Part shown: piece by piece, positions 54,186 to 63,018 of the stretch
Position numbering within the stretch: position 1 is the first letter of the stretch
How the letters are laid out: each line of letters opens with the position of its first letter
From: Peptococcaceae bacterium
GTDB taxonomy: Bacteria > Bacillota > Peptococcia > Peptococcales > Peptococcaceae
Direction: 5' to 3'
Length of the DNA: 64,000 bases
NCBI GenBank assembly: GCA_019420345.1
Contig: JAHZHI010000055.1
Location: forward strand, 23,969-87,968
The notes under the pieces: model-generated
Databases searched by the model: none
Told to the model about the DNA's origin: nothing
What the model saw: the letters and a program-made list of their open reading frames with translations, nothing else
Program-made: the position numbers and the translations under genes

Positions 54186-55053
54186 TCTCACAAAACGCTT
54201 CGGTGATTTCACCGCTGTTGACGGTGTCACGCTGACCATGACCACCGGCGTCTACGGGCTGCTTGGCCTCAACGGCGCTGGCAAAACAACGCTCATGCGC
54301 ATGCTCTGCACCCTGCTGACGCCCACGCACGGACAAATCACTTTTGATGGGCAGGACATTTTCAAGATGGACGCATCCTATCGCAGCTTGCTCGGCTATC
54401 TGCCGCAGGAATTTGGCTTCTACCCAGATTTCACCGTTCATGACTACCTGCTCTACATCGCCGCCATCAAAGGTATGCGCCCAGCGGTGGCCAAAGAACG
54501 CGTGCACACTCTGCTGCACCAAGTTGGCCTGGACAACGCCGCCAAACGCAAGATGAAAAAACTCTCCGGCGGCATGAAACGGCGCGCCGGCATTGCGCAG
54601 GCCATGCTCAATGACCCACGCATTCTCATCCTTGATGAGCCGACGGCAGGCCTCGACCCAAACGAACGCATCCGCTTCCGCAACCTCATCAGCGAGCTCT
54701 CAGAAAACCGCCTGGTGCTGCTGTCGACCCATATCGTCAGCGATGTGGAATACACCTGCGGCGAGATCTGGCTCATGAACGCCGGACGCATCGTCGAACA
54801 AGGCAGCGCCGAGGACCTGATTCGTTCGATGCGCGACCAGGTGTGGCGGCTCACAGTGGCGCGAAGCGACGTCGCCGCCTACGTGGCGCGCTTCAAAGTG
54901 GCGAACATCAAAGCGGGCCACGACAGCGCCGAGCTGCGCATCGTGTCACCGGTCAAGCCTGCCCCTGATGCCATGCTTGAAACAGCGACACTGGAAGACG
55001 TCTTTCTCTACTATTTTGGCGAAGCAGGAGGTGACGACCATGGGACGTTATGA
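54166..55053 (+). CDS. ABC transporter ATP-binding protein (295 aa)
   Basis: CcmA/NatA-type ATPase: Walker A GLNGAGKTTLMRM, signature LSGGMKRRAGIAQAM, Walker B LILDEPTAGLDP, switch STHIVSD, and a C-terminal domain of about 85 residues typical of exporters. The start follows GGGAGGG. It overlaps both neighbours in the sigma/ABC operon, so all four genes are translated as a coupled set. Confidence 0.92.
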   Translation: MELCMTDLTKRFGDFTAVDGVTLTMTTGVYGLLGLNGAGKTTLMRMLCTLLTPTHGQITFDGQDIFKMDASYRSLLGYLPQEFGFYPDFTVHDYLLYIAAIKGMRPAVAKERVHTLLHQVGLDNAAKRKMKKLSGGMKRRAGIAQAMLNDPRILILDEPTAGLDPNERIRFRNLISELSENRLVLLSTHIVSDVEYTCGEIWLMNAGRIVEQGSAEDLIRSMRDQVWRLTVARSDVAAYVARFKVANIKAGHDSAELRIVSPVKPAPDAMLETATLEDVFLYYFGEAGGDDHGTL

Positions 55054-56263
55054 ATGGAAAAAAATATTCAGCCGCACAGGCGGCAAAATTGCCTTGCTCA
55101 TTTTAGTTATCGGCGTGGCGGTCATCTGCTACGCTGCCACCCTCTACGTCTCCTACACCGACAGCAACGGCGATTCCCTCAGTGGTCCAGCAGCAGCCCG
55201 CGCCCTGCGCGACGCCCAGGAAGAATGGAGCGGCCCCATCGATGATGCCATGCTGCGCAAAGCCATCACTGTCAACCAATCCATCGTCACTTCCGACGAC
55301 TACCAATCCGACGATGTGCAGCGCCAAAACATTGCCTATTCCCGCACCCAAGGCTACGAAACGATCCGCAATCTGATTGCGCAAACCTTTGGCGGCTTCA
55401 ACAACTACGACTATTTTCTCATCAACACCGTCTGTGTCGATGATGTTGGCAGTCTTTATGAACGCCGCGTGCAAAATCTCGAAGAATGGTTCTCTAAGCC
55501 TGAGGTTAACTTCTCCGCCGCCGAACAGGCCTATCTCATCAATCATTACGAAGCGCTGGACACGCCCCTGGTCAACAGCTACAAAGAAGGTTGGGATACG
55601 CTCATTTACTACGCACCCACACTGATTCTCTTTTTGCTGTTCGTCATGGTCTTCCTCGTTTCCGGCATCTTTCCCTGCGAAGGCCGCTGGAAAGCCGACG
55701 CCATTTTCTTCTCCAGCCAATTGGGCCGCAGCAAAGCAGTGCGCACCAAAATTACCGCCGGATTCTCCATGGTCACGCTGCTTTATTGGCTCGCCATCGG
55801 GATCTACACAGCGGTGCTGTTGCTGCTGCTCGGCACCGACGGCGCCCAGTGCGCCTACCAGCTGCTGAAATGGGAAACTTTTTACAACGTCACCATCGGG
55901 CAGGCTTATCTCCTTACCATCGTTGGCGGCTATCTTGGCATCCTCTTTCTCTCGCTGCTCACCATGTTTGTAAGTGCCATCAGCAGATCGCAGGTCATGG
56001 GAATCATCGTACCCTATGCGCTCGTGCTTGCTGCCAACTTTCTCAAAAGCCTGTTGTCCAGCTGGGAAGTGCTGCCAAGCCTCCTCGGCCTGCTGCCCGA
56101 TCAGCTCTTACAGCTTGGCCAGGTGCTGGACGATTTCAACCTCTACAACGTGTTCGGACACATCACCGGCTCTGTCCCAATCCTCTTCGTTCTTTACGGC
56201 GTCCTTTCCCTTCTGCTTCTGCCGCTCATGTATCACATCTACCGCAAAACCACTGTGCGCTGA
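55040..56263 (+). CDS. ABC transporter permease, ABC-2 type with large outer domain (407 aa)
   Basis: One N-terminal membrane helix (LIVIGVAVICYAATLYV-like), then about 150 soluble residues outside the membrane (from SYTDSNGDS to the EGWDT segment), then five to six further helices. This is the ABC-2 permease pattern. The start MGRYEWKK at 55040 overlaps the ATPase gene by 14 bases. Final gene of the operon; substrate unknown. Confidence 0.8.
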   Translation: MGRYEWKKIFSRTGGKIALLILVIGVAVICYAATLYVSYTDSNGDSLSGPAAARALRDAQEEWSGPIDDAMLRKAITVNQSIVTSDDYQSDDVQRQNIAYSRTQGYETIRNLIAQTFGGFNNYDYFLINTVCVDDVGSLYERRVQNLEEWFSKPEVNFSAAEQAYLINHYEALDTPLVNSYKEGWDTLIYYAPTLILFLLFVMVFLVSGIFPCEGRWKADAIFFSSQLGRSKAVRTKITAGFSMVTLLYWLAIGIYTAVLLLLLGTDGAQCAYQLLKWETFYNVTIGQAYLLTIVGGYLGILFLSLLTMFVSAISRSQVMGIIVPYALVLAANFLKSLLSSWEVLPSLLGLLPDQLLQLGQVLDDFNLYNVFGHITGSVPILFVLYGVLSLLLLPLMYHIYRKTTVR

Positions 56264-56268
56264 CGCAA

Positions 56269-56303
56269 ACAGCCCTCGCTCATAAAAGCGAGGGCTGTTT
56301 TTA
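56269..56303 (+). terminator. terminator of the sigma/ABC operon
   Basis: Perfect 12-bp arms ACAGCCCTCGCT/AGCGAGGGCTGT, 6-base loop, T run. The opposite-strand T content lets it also serve the convergent methyltransferase gene. Confidence 0.85.
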
Positions 56304-56306
56304 TAA

Positions 56307-57095
56307 TCATTTTTTGCCAATCAACAATTTTGCGCCATTCATGCGCATAAGCATCGCTTTGCCGTGGCTTGTAAAAAGTCCGTTCGTCGTCTCAATCAAC
56401 TGCACCTCTTCATAACCAAGCGCACGCAGCTGCGCCGCAAAAGCCTCCATATCGCCATACTTGCTGCGCGGCATGATGTCATGAATGACAAAGAGACCAC
56501 CTTTTTTCAGAACACGCAGCGTTTCCAAGAGCAGCGCCTGATGATCTGCAGCAGGAATGTTGTGGTACACGAAATTGCTGGTCACCGCATCAAAGGATTC
56601 ATCTGGAAAATCCAGCTGTCGCGCATCGCCAGCGCGAAACGCCACATTGTCAACGCCTTCAAGGCGTGCGTTGTTCTCACAAACCTCACGGCTGTAAGCA
56701 TAGTTTTTGCCCCAAAGGTCCACGCCCACCATTCGCGCCTGGGGATTCCATTTCGCGCAGGCGATGGTCAATGCGCCGCTGCCACAGCCAACATCCAAGC
56801 CGCAGCCACCATCGGGCAGCTTAACCTGAGCGCTGACACCGTTCAAAATACGCCGCGCCACGCCCTTCTCATTTCTGTAAGAAAAAGCATGGGTCAGCAA
56901 AGCCGCCCATGTGGTTAATGCCGTCATCACCAGCATTGCCACTCCGGCAACAATGGAACACCTCTTTCCTACGCCCTGTTTTCGCTGCTTTTTTAAAGCA
57001 CTTGCCAAGGCAGCGGCACACACGCCGCAGCCAGCCACCCCCATGGGACACAGCCATTCTGGCAGCCAATTTTTGTAATCTGCTTGCTGTTTCAT
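56307..57095 (-). CDS. SAM-dependent methyltransferase with N-terminal membrane helices (262 aa)
   Basis: Two hydrophobic segments at the start (PMGVAGCGVCAAALASAL; IVAGVAMLVMTALTTWAALL) anchor the protein. A class I methyltransferase domain follows from about residue 95: motif I GLDVGCGSGALTIACA, motif II VGVDLWGK, and FDAVTSNFVYHNIP. The DVGCGSG motif and HDI region fit the UbiE/Methyltransf_11 group. Target molecule unknown; the anchor points to a membrane or lipid substrate. Confidence 0.82.
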   Translation of the reverse strand: MKQQADYKNWLPEWLCPMGVAGCGVCAAALASALKKQRKQGVGKRCSIVAGVAMLVMTALTTWAALLTHAFSYRNEKGVARRILNGVSAQVKLPDGGCGLDVGCGSGALTIACAKWNPQARMVGVDLWGKNYAYSREVCENNARLEGVDNVAFRAGDARQLDFPDESFDAVTSNFVYHNIPAADHQALLLETLRVLKKGGLFVIHDIMPRSKYGDMEAFAAQLRALGYEEVQLIETTNGLFTSHGKAMLMRMNGAKLLIGKK

Positions 57096-57184
57096 CTTTC
57101 ATCTCGCCTTTTTATAAAAATATGCCAACATACCATTGATATACTCAGTGTAGCACGCAGAAAACATAGCAGCAAGACACGCGC

Positions 57185-58561
57185 TTACCATTTTTGCACA
57201 ACAGCGCAGCCTTCCTCCTGCACCAGTTCTCTGTGTACGTGCACCGCCATCACAACGGTAATCACAGCCGTCAGCACATCAGCCAGAGGCTGCGCATAAA
57301 GAACGCCTGACACACCCCACCACAGCGGCAAAAACACGATCATTGGCAGAAAACAAATACCCTGTCGGCACGCACCGAGGAAAAGCCCTGCTCGCCCTTT
57401 ACCAAGTGCCAAAAACAACGACGCATAGACCGTATGAAAGCCAAAGAACATAAAAGACAAACCATTCGCCGCCAGCGACGCCGCGCCCACAGCCTGCATG
57501 TCGGCCTGTCCCTTGGCAAAAAGAGCCATGATCTGTGGGGCCAGCGCGGCCGCCGCTAAGCCAACCAACACACAAAAGCCGCTGGACCAAAGGATCGCCG
57601 TTCGAATCGCTTTTCGCAGACGCTCAAAATCTCTGGCGCCATAGCTGAAACCAGCGATGGCCTGAAACCCTTTCAAAAAGCCAAACACCACCAGCGTCCC
57701 CATGGAAACAATGCGCGTAACTGCGCCCATCCCTGCAATCACAGCATCGCCATAAGGATTCGCGGCGCGATTGATCAACGCCATCGACAAGCTGGTCAAA
57801 AGCTGAAACACCAGCGTCGGCACGCCGATCTTCAAAATTTCTGCCATGATGTGTCGGCTCGGTGAAAAATGCTTAATGCCGAAGGAAAACGCACTCTTTC
57901 CACGAAAAACGTACCACAAATACACCAGCGTCGACGCCATTTGAGACACAGCGGTAGCGATGGCAGCACCTGCCACCCCCCATCCCAGTCCATAAATACA
58001 CAGCGGGTCCAGACCAATGTTCAGCACTGCCCCCAAAAGCATGGCACACATGGTGGTCTTTGCAGCACCTTCACTGCTCACGATGTTGTTCATCGTCACA
58101 TTAAATACATTGAAAAGGCAGGAAATCACATAAATGCGCGCGTAAGTCAATGCGTACGGCAGAATCGTCGCCGTGGCACCCAGCGACGATAACAGCGGCG
58201 CCAAAAAAAACGTCATCCATGCGATCACCACAGCGCCCAACAACACACTGCTGAACAACGCCGTGCTGGCGACCTGGTTGGCCAGCGCCCGATCGCCGCG
58301 CCCCAAGAGCCGCGACAGAAACGACGCCGCACCATTGCCAAACATCAGCCCCAGGCCCACAATAACCTGTCCCAACGGAAAAGTGACAGACACGGCTGCC
58401 AACGGCGCCGCGCCCAGCCCGCTCACAAAATACGCATCGACCAGATTGTACAGCGCATTGATGAGCATGCCAATCATAATCGGTATGCCAAGCGCCAACA
58501 GCGCCTGTGATACCGGCGCATGACCTAAAAGCTCCAGTTTGCTTGTCTGTTTGTTCATCAT
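57185..58561 (-). CDS. MATE-family efflux transporter (458 aa)
   Basis: Third MATE pump in the window, twelve membrane segments, with IPIMIGMLINALYNLVDAYFVSGLG in helix 1 and AGFSYGARDFERLRKAI at the second-half start. It is closer to the pump at 11046 than to that at 6527 by eye. The gene is divergent from a PadR regulator, with matching 13-base palindromes in the shared promoter region. Two in-frame ATGs start the gene; the first is listed. Confidence 0.88.
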   Translation of the reverse strand: MMNKQTSKLELLGHAPVSQALLALGIPIMIGMLINALYNLVDAYFVSGLGAAPLAAVSVTFPLGQVIVGLGLMFGNGAASFLSRLLGRGDRALANQVASTALFSSVLLGAVVIAWMTFFLAPLLSSLGATATILPYALTYARIYVISCLFNVFNVTMNNIVSSEGAAKTTMCAMLLGAVLNIGLDPLCIYGLGWGVAGAAIATAVSQMASTLVYLWYVFRGKSAFSFGIKHFSPSRHIMAEILKIGVPTLVFQLLTSLSMALINRAANPYGDAVIAGMGAVTRIVSMGTLVVFGFLKGFQAIAGFSYGARDFERLRKAIRTAILWSSGFCVLVGLAAAALAPQIMALFAKGQADMQAVGAASLAANGLSFMFFGFHTVYASLFLALGKGRAGLFLGACRQGICFLPMIVFLPLWWGVSGVLYAQPLADVLTAVITVVMAVHVHRELVQEEGCAVVQKW

Positions 58562-58585
58562 TGTTCTCCTTTCACTATAAACAGC

Positions 58586-58741
58586 ACTACTATAATTTAT
58601 ACCATAGCTATGTGCTGTTCATGCTACTATAATTTATAGCAGTTGTCAAGAAAGCATTCCTCCCAAAAACAATTTGGCAGAGAGCTGCGCCTTCTCCATC
58701 ATCTTGACAAATGGACGCATTCCAAATACTATAAATTACAG
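58586..58741. promoter_or_regulatory. divergent MATE/padR promoters with three operator-like repeats
   Basis: A palindrome-like motif close to CTATAAATTATAG occurs at 58590-58602 (less complete), 58627-58639 (CTATAATTTATAG) and 58729-58741 (CTATAAATTACAG). The second lies between TTGACA (58644-58649) and TAGCAT (58621-58626) of the MATE promoter on the minus strand. The third overlaps the -10 TACTAT (58727-58732) of the padR promoter, whose TTGACA is at 58704-58709. Confidence 0.7.
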
Positions 58742-58777
58742 TAATAAACGAACCAACAACCCTGAAAGGAGCGCATC

Positions 58778-59305
58778 ATGGCAACCATCGATCTCATTGT
58801 GCTGGGCATGCTGAAAAAAGAACCACTCAGCGCTTACGACATCCAAAAACTCGTCGAATACCGCAACATCTCACGCTGGGTGAAAATCAGCACCCCTTCT
58901 ATTTACAAAAAAGTCCTCCAACTTGAAAAGAAAGGGCTGATTACCGGCTCTACTGTCAAAGAGGGAAAAATGCCGGAGAAAGTCGTCTACACACTGACCA
59001 CAGCTGGTCATGAAGTGTTTGAGCAATTGATGGCTGATATCGCGTCACAGCCTATCCGCTTCTTCTTAGATTTTAACGCCGTCATTGTCAACCTCGATGC
59101 CCTTCCAGTGGACAAACAGCAGGCTTGCATCACCGATATTGAACAAAACATCGCCATTCTCAAGGCCTATCTTCTGGACAATCTCGCCGAAAAAGAACAA
59201 CTGCCAGAAATTCCAGCAACCGGCATCGCCGTTCTCAAGCAGCAGCTCGCGCTCACGGAAACCATTGAAGAATGGCTCACAACATTGAAAGCCAGTATCC
59301 AGTAA
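58778..59305 (+). CDS. PadR-family regulator, long type (175 aa)
   Basis: N-terminal PadR winged helix (IDLIVLGMLKKEPLSAYDIQKLV; STPSIYKKVLQLEKKGLI; EKVVYTLTTAGHEVF) plus a C-terminal helical domain of about 85 residues, as in AphA/PadR-s2 type regulators. It is divergent from the MATE pump and probably represses both it and itself through the repeats between them. The same motif before the chromate-transporter genes suggests a wider target set. Confidence 0.88.
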   Translation: MATIDLIVLGMLKKEPLSAYDIQKLVEYRNISRWVKISTPSIYKKVLQLEKKGLITGSTVKEGKMPEKVVYTLTTAGHEVFEQLMADIASQPIRFFLDFNAVIVNLDALPVDKQQACITDIEQNIAILKAYLLDNLAEKEQLPEIPATGIAVLKQQLALTETIEEWLTTLKASIQ

Positions 59306-59396
59306 CCCATTCAGCAATAAACGCCGCCCATCCACAAGGAAACGGGCGGCATTTTTCGCGCAGCACAACGCTGTGATTGATGATAAAAAACCTTTG

Positions 59397-59432
59397 TTGT
59401 ACAGAATTACGTATTCGTACTATAATTTTTAG
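59397..59432 (+). promoter_or_regulatory. promoter of the chromate transporter with PadR-like motif
   Basis: TTGTAC (59397-59402) and TATAAT (59421-59426) are 18 bases apart. CTATAATTTTTAG (59420-59432) differs at one base from the motif in the MATE promoter and overlaps the -10. Confidence 0.6.
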
Positions 59433-59464
59433 TGCAGTCTCTACTGCCAAAAAGGAGGATGAGT

Positions 59465-60031
59465 ATGGAAGAAGAAAAAGTTTCACTGCTAAAGCTATTC
59501 TGCGCAACGTTCACACTAAGTGCATTCACCTTTGGCGGCGGCTACGTCATCATCACTTTGATGAAAGACCGTTTCGTCGACAAGTACCATTGGCTGGAGG
59601 AAAGCGAGATGTTAGATATGGTCTCGATCGCACAGTCTGCGCCAGGACCAATCGCTGTCAATGGTTCGATCATCACTGGCTACAAGCTGCGCGGCCTATT
59701 GGGGGCACTGGCTGCCACACTTGGCACTGTGCTGCCACCATTTTTAATCATCTGCGTGGTTTCGATTTTTTATGACGCTTTTGCTGATAATTTCATTGTC
59801 AGCGAATTATTAGAAGGCATGCAGGCCGGTGTCGGCGCAGTCATCGCTTCTGTCGTTTATGATATGGCTGCCGGCGTAGTCAAGGGCCGCTCTCCGTTCG
59901 CTGATCTGATCATGGTGGTCGCTTTTATTGCGACGTGTGTGTTTGGCATCAGTGTGGTAGACATTGTCATTATCTGCATCATCCTCGGCATTCTTCGCAC
60001 CCTGCTCTTAAAAAAGGAGGGTGAACAATGA
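59465..60031 (+). CDS. chrA1: chromate transporter, first half (188 aa)
   Basis: CHR-family membrane protein of the short, single-domain kind: LKLFCATFTLSAFTFGGGYVIITLMKD and ISQ-like SIAQSAPGPIAVNGSIITGYKL, with five to six membrane segments. Short CHR proteins come in adjacent pairs that act together; the partner starts with a four-base overlap. The ATG at 59465 has AAGGAGG at the right distance; another four codons... closer is too near. The natural substrate in an anaerobe may be chromate, sulfate or another oxyanion. Confidence 0.85.
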   Translation: MEEEKVSLLKLFCATFTLSAFTFGGGYVIITLMKDRFVDKYHWLEESEMLDMVSIAQSAPGPIAVNGSIITGYKLRGLLGALAATLGTVLPPFLIICVVSIFYDAFADNFIVSELLEGMQAGVGAVIASVVYDMAAGVVKGRSPFADLIMVVAFIATCVFGISVVDIVIICIILGILRTLLLKKEGEQ

Positions 60032-60594
60032 TTTACTTACAATTGTTCATTAGTTTTTTCAAAGTTGGATTGTTCAGCTTTGGCGGCGGCTATGCCGCAT
60101 TACCGCTCATTCAGGACCAGATTGTCACCAACAACGGTTGGATCAGCATGGAAGAATTCACCCATCTGATCACCATTTCACAAATGACACCAGGGCCAAT
60201 CGCCATCAATGCTGCTACGTTCGTCGGCATCAAGGTGACTGGTCTGCCTGGCGCCATCCTGGCAACCGTCGGCTGTATCGCCCCTTCCTGCATCATTGTG
60301 ACGATACTTGCCATTCTCTATTTAAAATATCGCAATGCCACAGGTCTCAAAAGCATTCTCAGCACACTGCGCCCAGCGACGGTAGCCCTCATCGGCTCCG
60401 CCGGAGTTTCCATTTTGATCACTGCGTTCTGGGGCAGTGATGCTGTCATCAATTTTGCACAGACAAACTGGCTCATGATTGTTATTTTCGCACTCTGCTT
60501 TGTGCTTTTGCGCAAAACAAAATTTGGCGCTGTGCCGATCATGCTCTTGGCCGGTGTTATCAAACTCTGCCTGGCGCTGCTCGGCATCGGTTAA
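60028..60594 (+). CDS. chrA2: chromate transporter, second half (188 aa)
   Basis: Homologous to the preceding protein: LFISFFKVGLFSFGGGYAALPLIQ and ISQMTPGPIAINAATFVGIKV are the CHR-family signatures, in the same order and place. Five to six membrane segments. The start overlaps the previous stop (ATGA), giving equal amounts of both halves. Together they match a two-gene short-chain CHR transporter. Confidence 0.88.
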   Translation: MIYLQLFISFFKVGLFSFGGGYAALPLIQDQIVTNNGWISMEEFTHLITISQMTPGPIAINAATFVGIKVTGLPGAILATVGCIAPSCIIVTILAILYLKYRNATGLKSILSTLRPATVALIGSAGVSILITAFWGSDAVINFAQTNWLMIVIFALCFVLLRKTKFGAVPIMLLAGVIKLCLALLGIG

Positions 60595-60600
60595 AAAAAT

Positions 60601-60625
60601 GCTCCCCACAAGGGGAGCTTTTTTT
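60601..60625 (+). terminator. terminator of the chromate transporter operon
   Basis: GCTCCCC/GGGGAGC arms, 4-base loop, seven T. Confidence 0.9.
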
Positions 60626-60744
60626 GTGAACAATGGTTAATTTTCAGCGCACCTTCATTGAAAAGGCTTCACTGGTTTTTCCTCATTTCAAAAGCTATAC
60701 TTAGATCAACAGGTACCTGAACCCACACACAGGAGGAAACCACC

Positions 60745-61794
60745 ATGAACATCGGCAAACAGATTCGCAGCTATCGCAAAGAAAACAACCTCACACAGGA
60801 GCAGGTTGCCACCATGCTCGGTGTCACCGCCCCTGCCGTGAACAAATGGGAACGTGCCGTCAGCATGCCTGATATCACGCTCTTGCCGGCCCTGGCGCGG
60901 CTTTTGGGAATTGACATGAACACCCTCTTCTCCTTTCACGAAGAATTGACCGACGAAGAAATTGCAGCCTTCGTCAACAAACTCTACACCATGGCCATCA
61001 GTGACGACGCCGCTGGTGCCTTTGCTGCCGCAGACACGAAGATTCGTGACTATCCCCACTGTCATCGCCTGATCTATACCGCTGCCACCATGCTCAATGC
61101 CGCGCTTACCCTCTCCACCCTGCCAGCTGATGAAAAATCCTCATACACAGAAAAAATCGCTGCCTGGTTTGAACGCAGCGCCGAAAGCGAAGACGATGCT
61201 CTGCGTCTCGCCTCGCGCTGGCAGCTGGCAACCCTGGCCTTGAACAACGGCGAGCTGGACCGCGCAGAACAGCTGATCGATCAGCTGCCAGATACAGACT
61301 CCGACAAAAACCTGCTCACCATCCGCTTGCTTGCTGCTCGCAAGGACTACGATGACGCCGCCTTGATGAGCGAATCTCAGGTGCTTGCAAAAGTCATTGC
61401 TTTGCACGCCCAACTGATGCAGCTGATTGAATTTGAAGTGAAAACCGGCCACAACGATGAAGCCGCCGCCATCGCTGAAATGACCGACCGTCTGGTCACC
61501 CTCTTCGGACTCTGGCCTCATGAAGCAGCGAGTCCGCACCTCGTTCTAGCACTCGCACAAAAAGACCGCGATGCCGCCTTGCATGCCATGAGCGCCATCT
61601 TCTCTGCACTTCAGGCATCTTGGAGCGGCAGCACCCTGCCTCATTTCTATCGTCTCGCCGCTGCCAACCGACTGCCAGACATCACTTCCACCTTCACCAC
61701 CGCCTTCGTACGGGAAATACAGTCTCAATCGGAATACGACTTTCTGCGTAACGACCCAGCCTTTCAAGAGCTGCTTTCAAACGCAAACAAATGA
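60745..61794 (+). CDS. Xre-family regulator with helical-repeat C-terminal domain (349 aa)
   Basis: Residues 1-65 are a Cro/CI helix-turn-helix (IGKQIRSYRKENNLTQEQVATMLGVTAPAVNKWERA). Then comes an acidic link (EELTDEEIAAFVNKLY) and about 270 residues of paired helices rich in Ala and Leu with TPR-like spacing (LATLALNNGELDRAEQLIDQLP). Such proteins may sense a peptide or partner protein through the repeats. The gene is monocistronic with good AGGAGG and terminator; no target is evident. Confidence 0.85.
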   Translation: MNIGKQIRSYRKENNLTQEQVATMLGVTAPAVNKWERAVSMPDITLLPALARLLGIDMNTLFSFHEELTDEEIAAFVNKLYTMAISDDAAGAFAAADTKIRDYPHCHRLIYTAATMLNAALTLSTLPADEKSSYTEKIAAWFERSAESEDDALRLASRWQLATLALNNGELDRAEQLIDQLPDTDSDKNLLTIRLLAARKDYDDAALMSESQVLAKVIALHAQLMQLIEFEVKTGHNDEAAAIAEMTDRLVTLFGLWPHEAASPHLVLALAQKDRDAALHAMSAIFSALQASWSGSTLPHFYRLAAANRLPDITSTFTTAFVREIQSQSEYDFLRNDPAFQELLSNANK

Positions 61795-61833
61795 AAAAGA
61801 ACTTCGCGGTGAGCCTGCTGCGAAGTTCTTTTT
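61794..61833. terminator. bidirectional terminator between Xre and dipeptidase genes
   Basis: Perfect 14-bp arms AAAAAGAACTTCGC and complement; A and T runs suit both convergent transcripts. Confidence 0.85.
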
Positions 61834-61859
61834 TCATTTGTTATGTTATAAGGACGGGC

Positions 61860-62831
61860 CTATCCCACCACCTGAGCAAGAATACGACGCCAATTTTCCC
61901 AGGCAATCTGCCGAAGCTCATTTTCTGAAAAGCCCACCTTTCTCAGCGTTTCAAGAAAAACGGGGACATGGCTGCAATCAGAGAGGCCTTTAATGTTTGG
62001 ATTATCTGCATCGTTGTAACTGCTCATCGCCTCATCTGACAAATATTCGTTGAAATCAAAACCTAAAGCCAAATGCGCCACACCGATCGTCTCTGCAATA
62101 TGAACCGCATGTGCCGCAAAATGATCCAAATCCTGATCCTGAGGTTGTACTGCAACAAAATTTTTAAACCCGTTCAGCCCAACCAAGCCACCACTGGAAG
62201 CAATGGCTCGCAGCTGATCATCATTGAGATTGCGCGGCACATTAACCAAAGCACGTGCATTGGAATGAGAGGCAATCACTGGTCCGTGCGCATGCGACAT
62301 CACATCCCAGAAAGATGCATCATTAAGATGCGACACATCCACAATCATCCCTTTTGACATCATCCGCTGCAAAACACGGCAGCCAACCTTAGTCAATCCA
62401 CGGGACGGTTCTCCACGCACGCCAGTCGCCAACGCATTTTGTTCGTTCCAAGTAAGCATGGCGTGACGCACACCAAAATGATACAGCATATCAATGGCAT
62501 CGACATCCTCACCGATCGCTGAAAGGCCTTCCATCCCTAATAAAATAACAAATCGCCCTTCCTTTTGCGCTGTCAGCATTTCTTCCAAATTATGCACAAT
62601 CACCGCTTCTGTGCATGTCTCCATCTCGTCACGCACAGCCTGCAGCAATTGAGCCAAACGTGCCGATGGATTCCTTGTATATGGAGGGTCCACCCACAAC
62701 ACCAAACAGCTGCCTTCGATCCCACCTTGACGCAGCAATGGCAAATGATGCTGGCTTAAAACCTGTGTTTCTCCTCGCAGCCGACGCCGCAGTACGTCTG
62801 TGAAAATATCACTATGGCCGTCAAAAATCAT
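61860..62831 (-). CDS. membrane dipeptidase, peptidase family M19 (323 aa)
   Basis: Zinc dipeptidase of the renal-dipeptidase family. Metal ligands: His-x-Asp in IFDGHSDIF, Glu in LLGMEGLSAIG, His in VDVSHLNDASFW and ASHSNARAL. The start MIFDGH at 62831 follows GAAGGAGG; a frame beginning 63 bases earlier adds an unlikely leader. No signal peptide, so it is probably cytoplasmic and cleaves dipeptides, D-residue forms included in some homologues. Confidence 0.92.
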   Translation of the reverse strand: MIFDGHSDIFTDVLRRRLRGETQVLSQHHLPLLRQGGIEGSCLVLWVDPPYTRNPSARLAQLLQAVRDEMETCTEAVIVHNLEEMLTAQKEGRFVILLGMEGLSAIGEDVDAIDMLYHFGVRHAMLTWNEQNALATGVRGEPSRGLTKVGCRVLQRMMSKGMIVDVSHLNDASFWDVMSHAHGPVIASHSNARALVNVPRNLNDDQLRAIASSGGLVGLNGFKNFVAVQPQDQDLDHFAAHAVHIAETIGVAHLALGFDFNEYLSDEAMSSYNDADNPNIKGLSDCSHVPVFLETLRKVGFSENELRQIAWENWRRILAQVVG

Positions 62832-63018
62832 TCTTTGACCTCCTTCGTTCTTGATCGCAACACCATTATACGGTTCGTTCCTGGCACCTAGCAAGATGCA
62901 TTGTTCCTGATATCAATCTGGTTTTGAAAATTATTTAATATCATATTGCCTTCAAATACACTTTCATATAAAATAGAGCGAGAACCTCAGTAGAGGTGAA
63001 TGAAACGGAGGGTTTCCC

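Noticed and set aside
59465..60594. A frameshifted single chromate transporter gene
   Set aside because: Each half has its own start, ribosome-binding site and complete CHR signature, and the ATGA overlap is typical of paired short-chain CHR genes.
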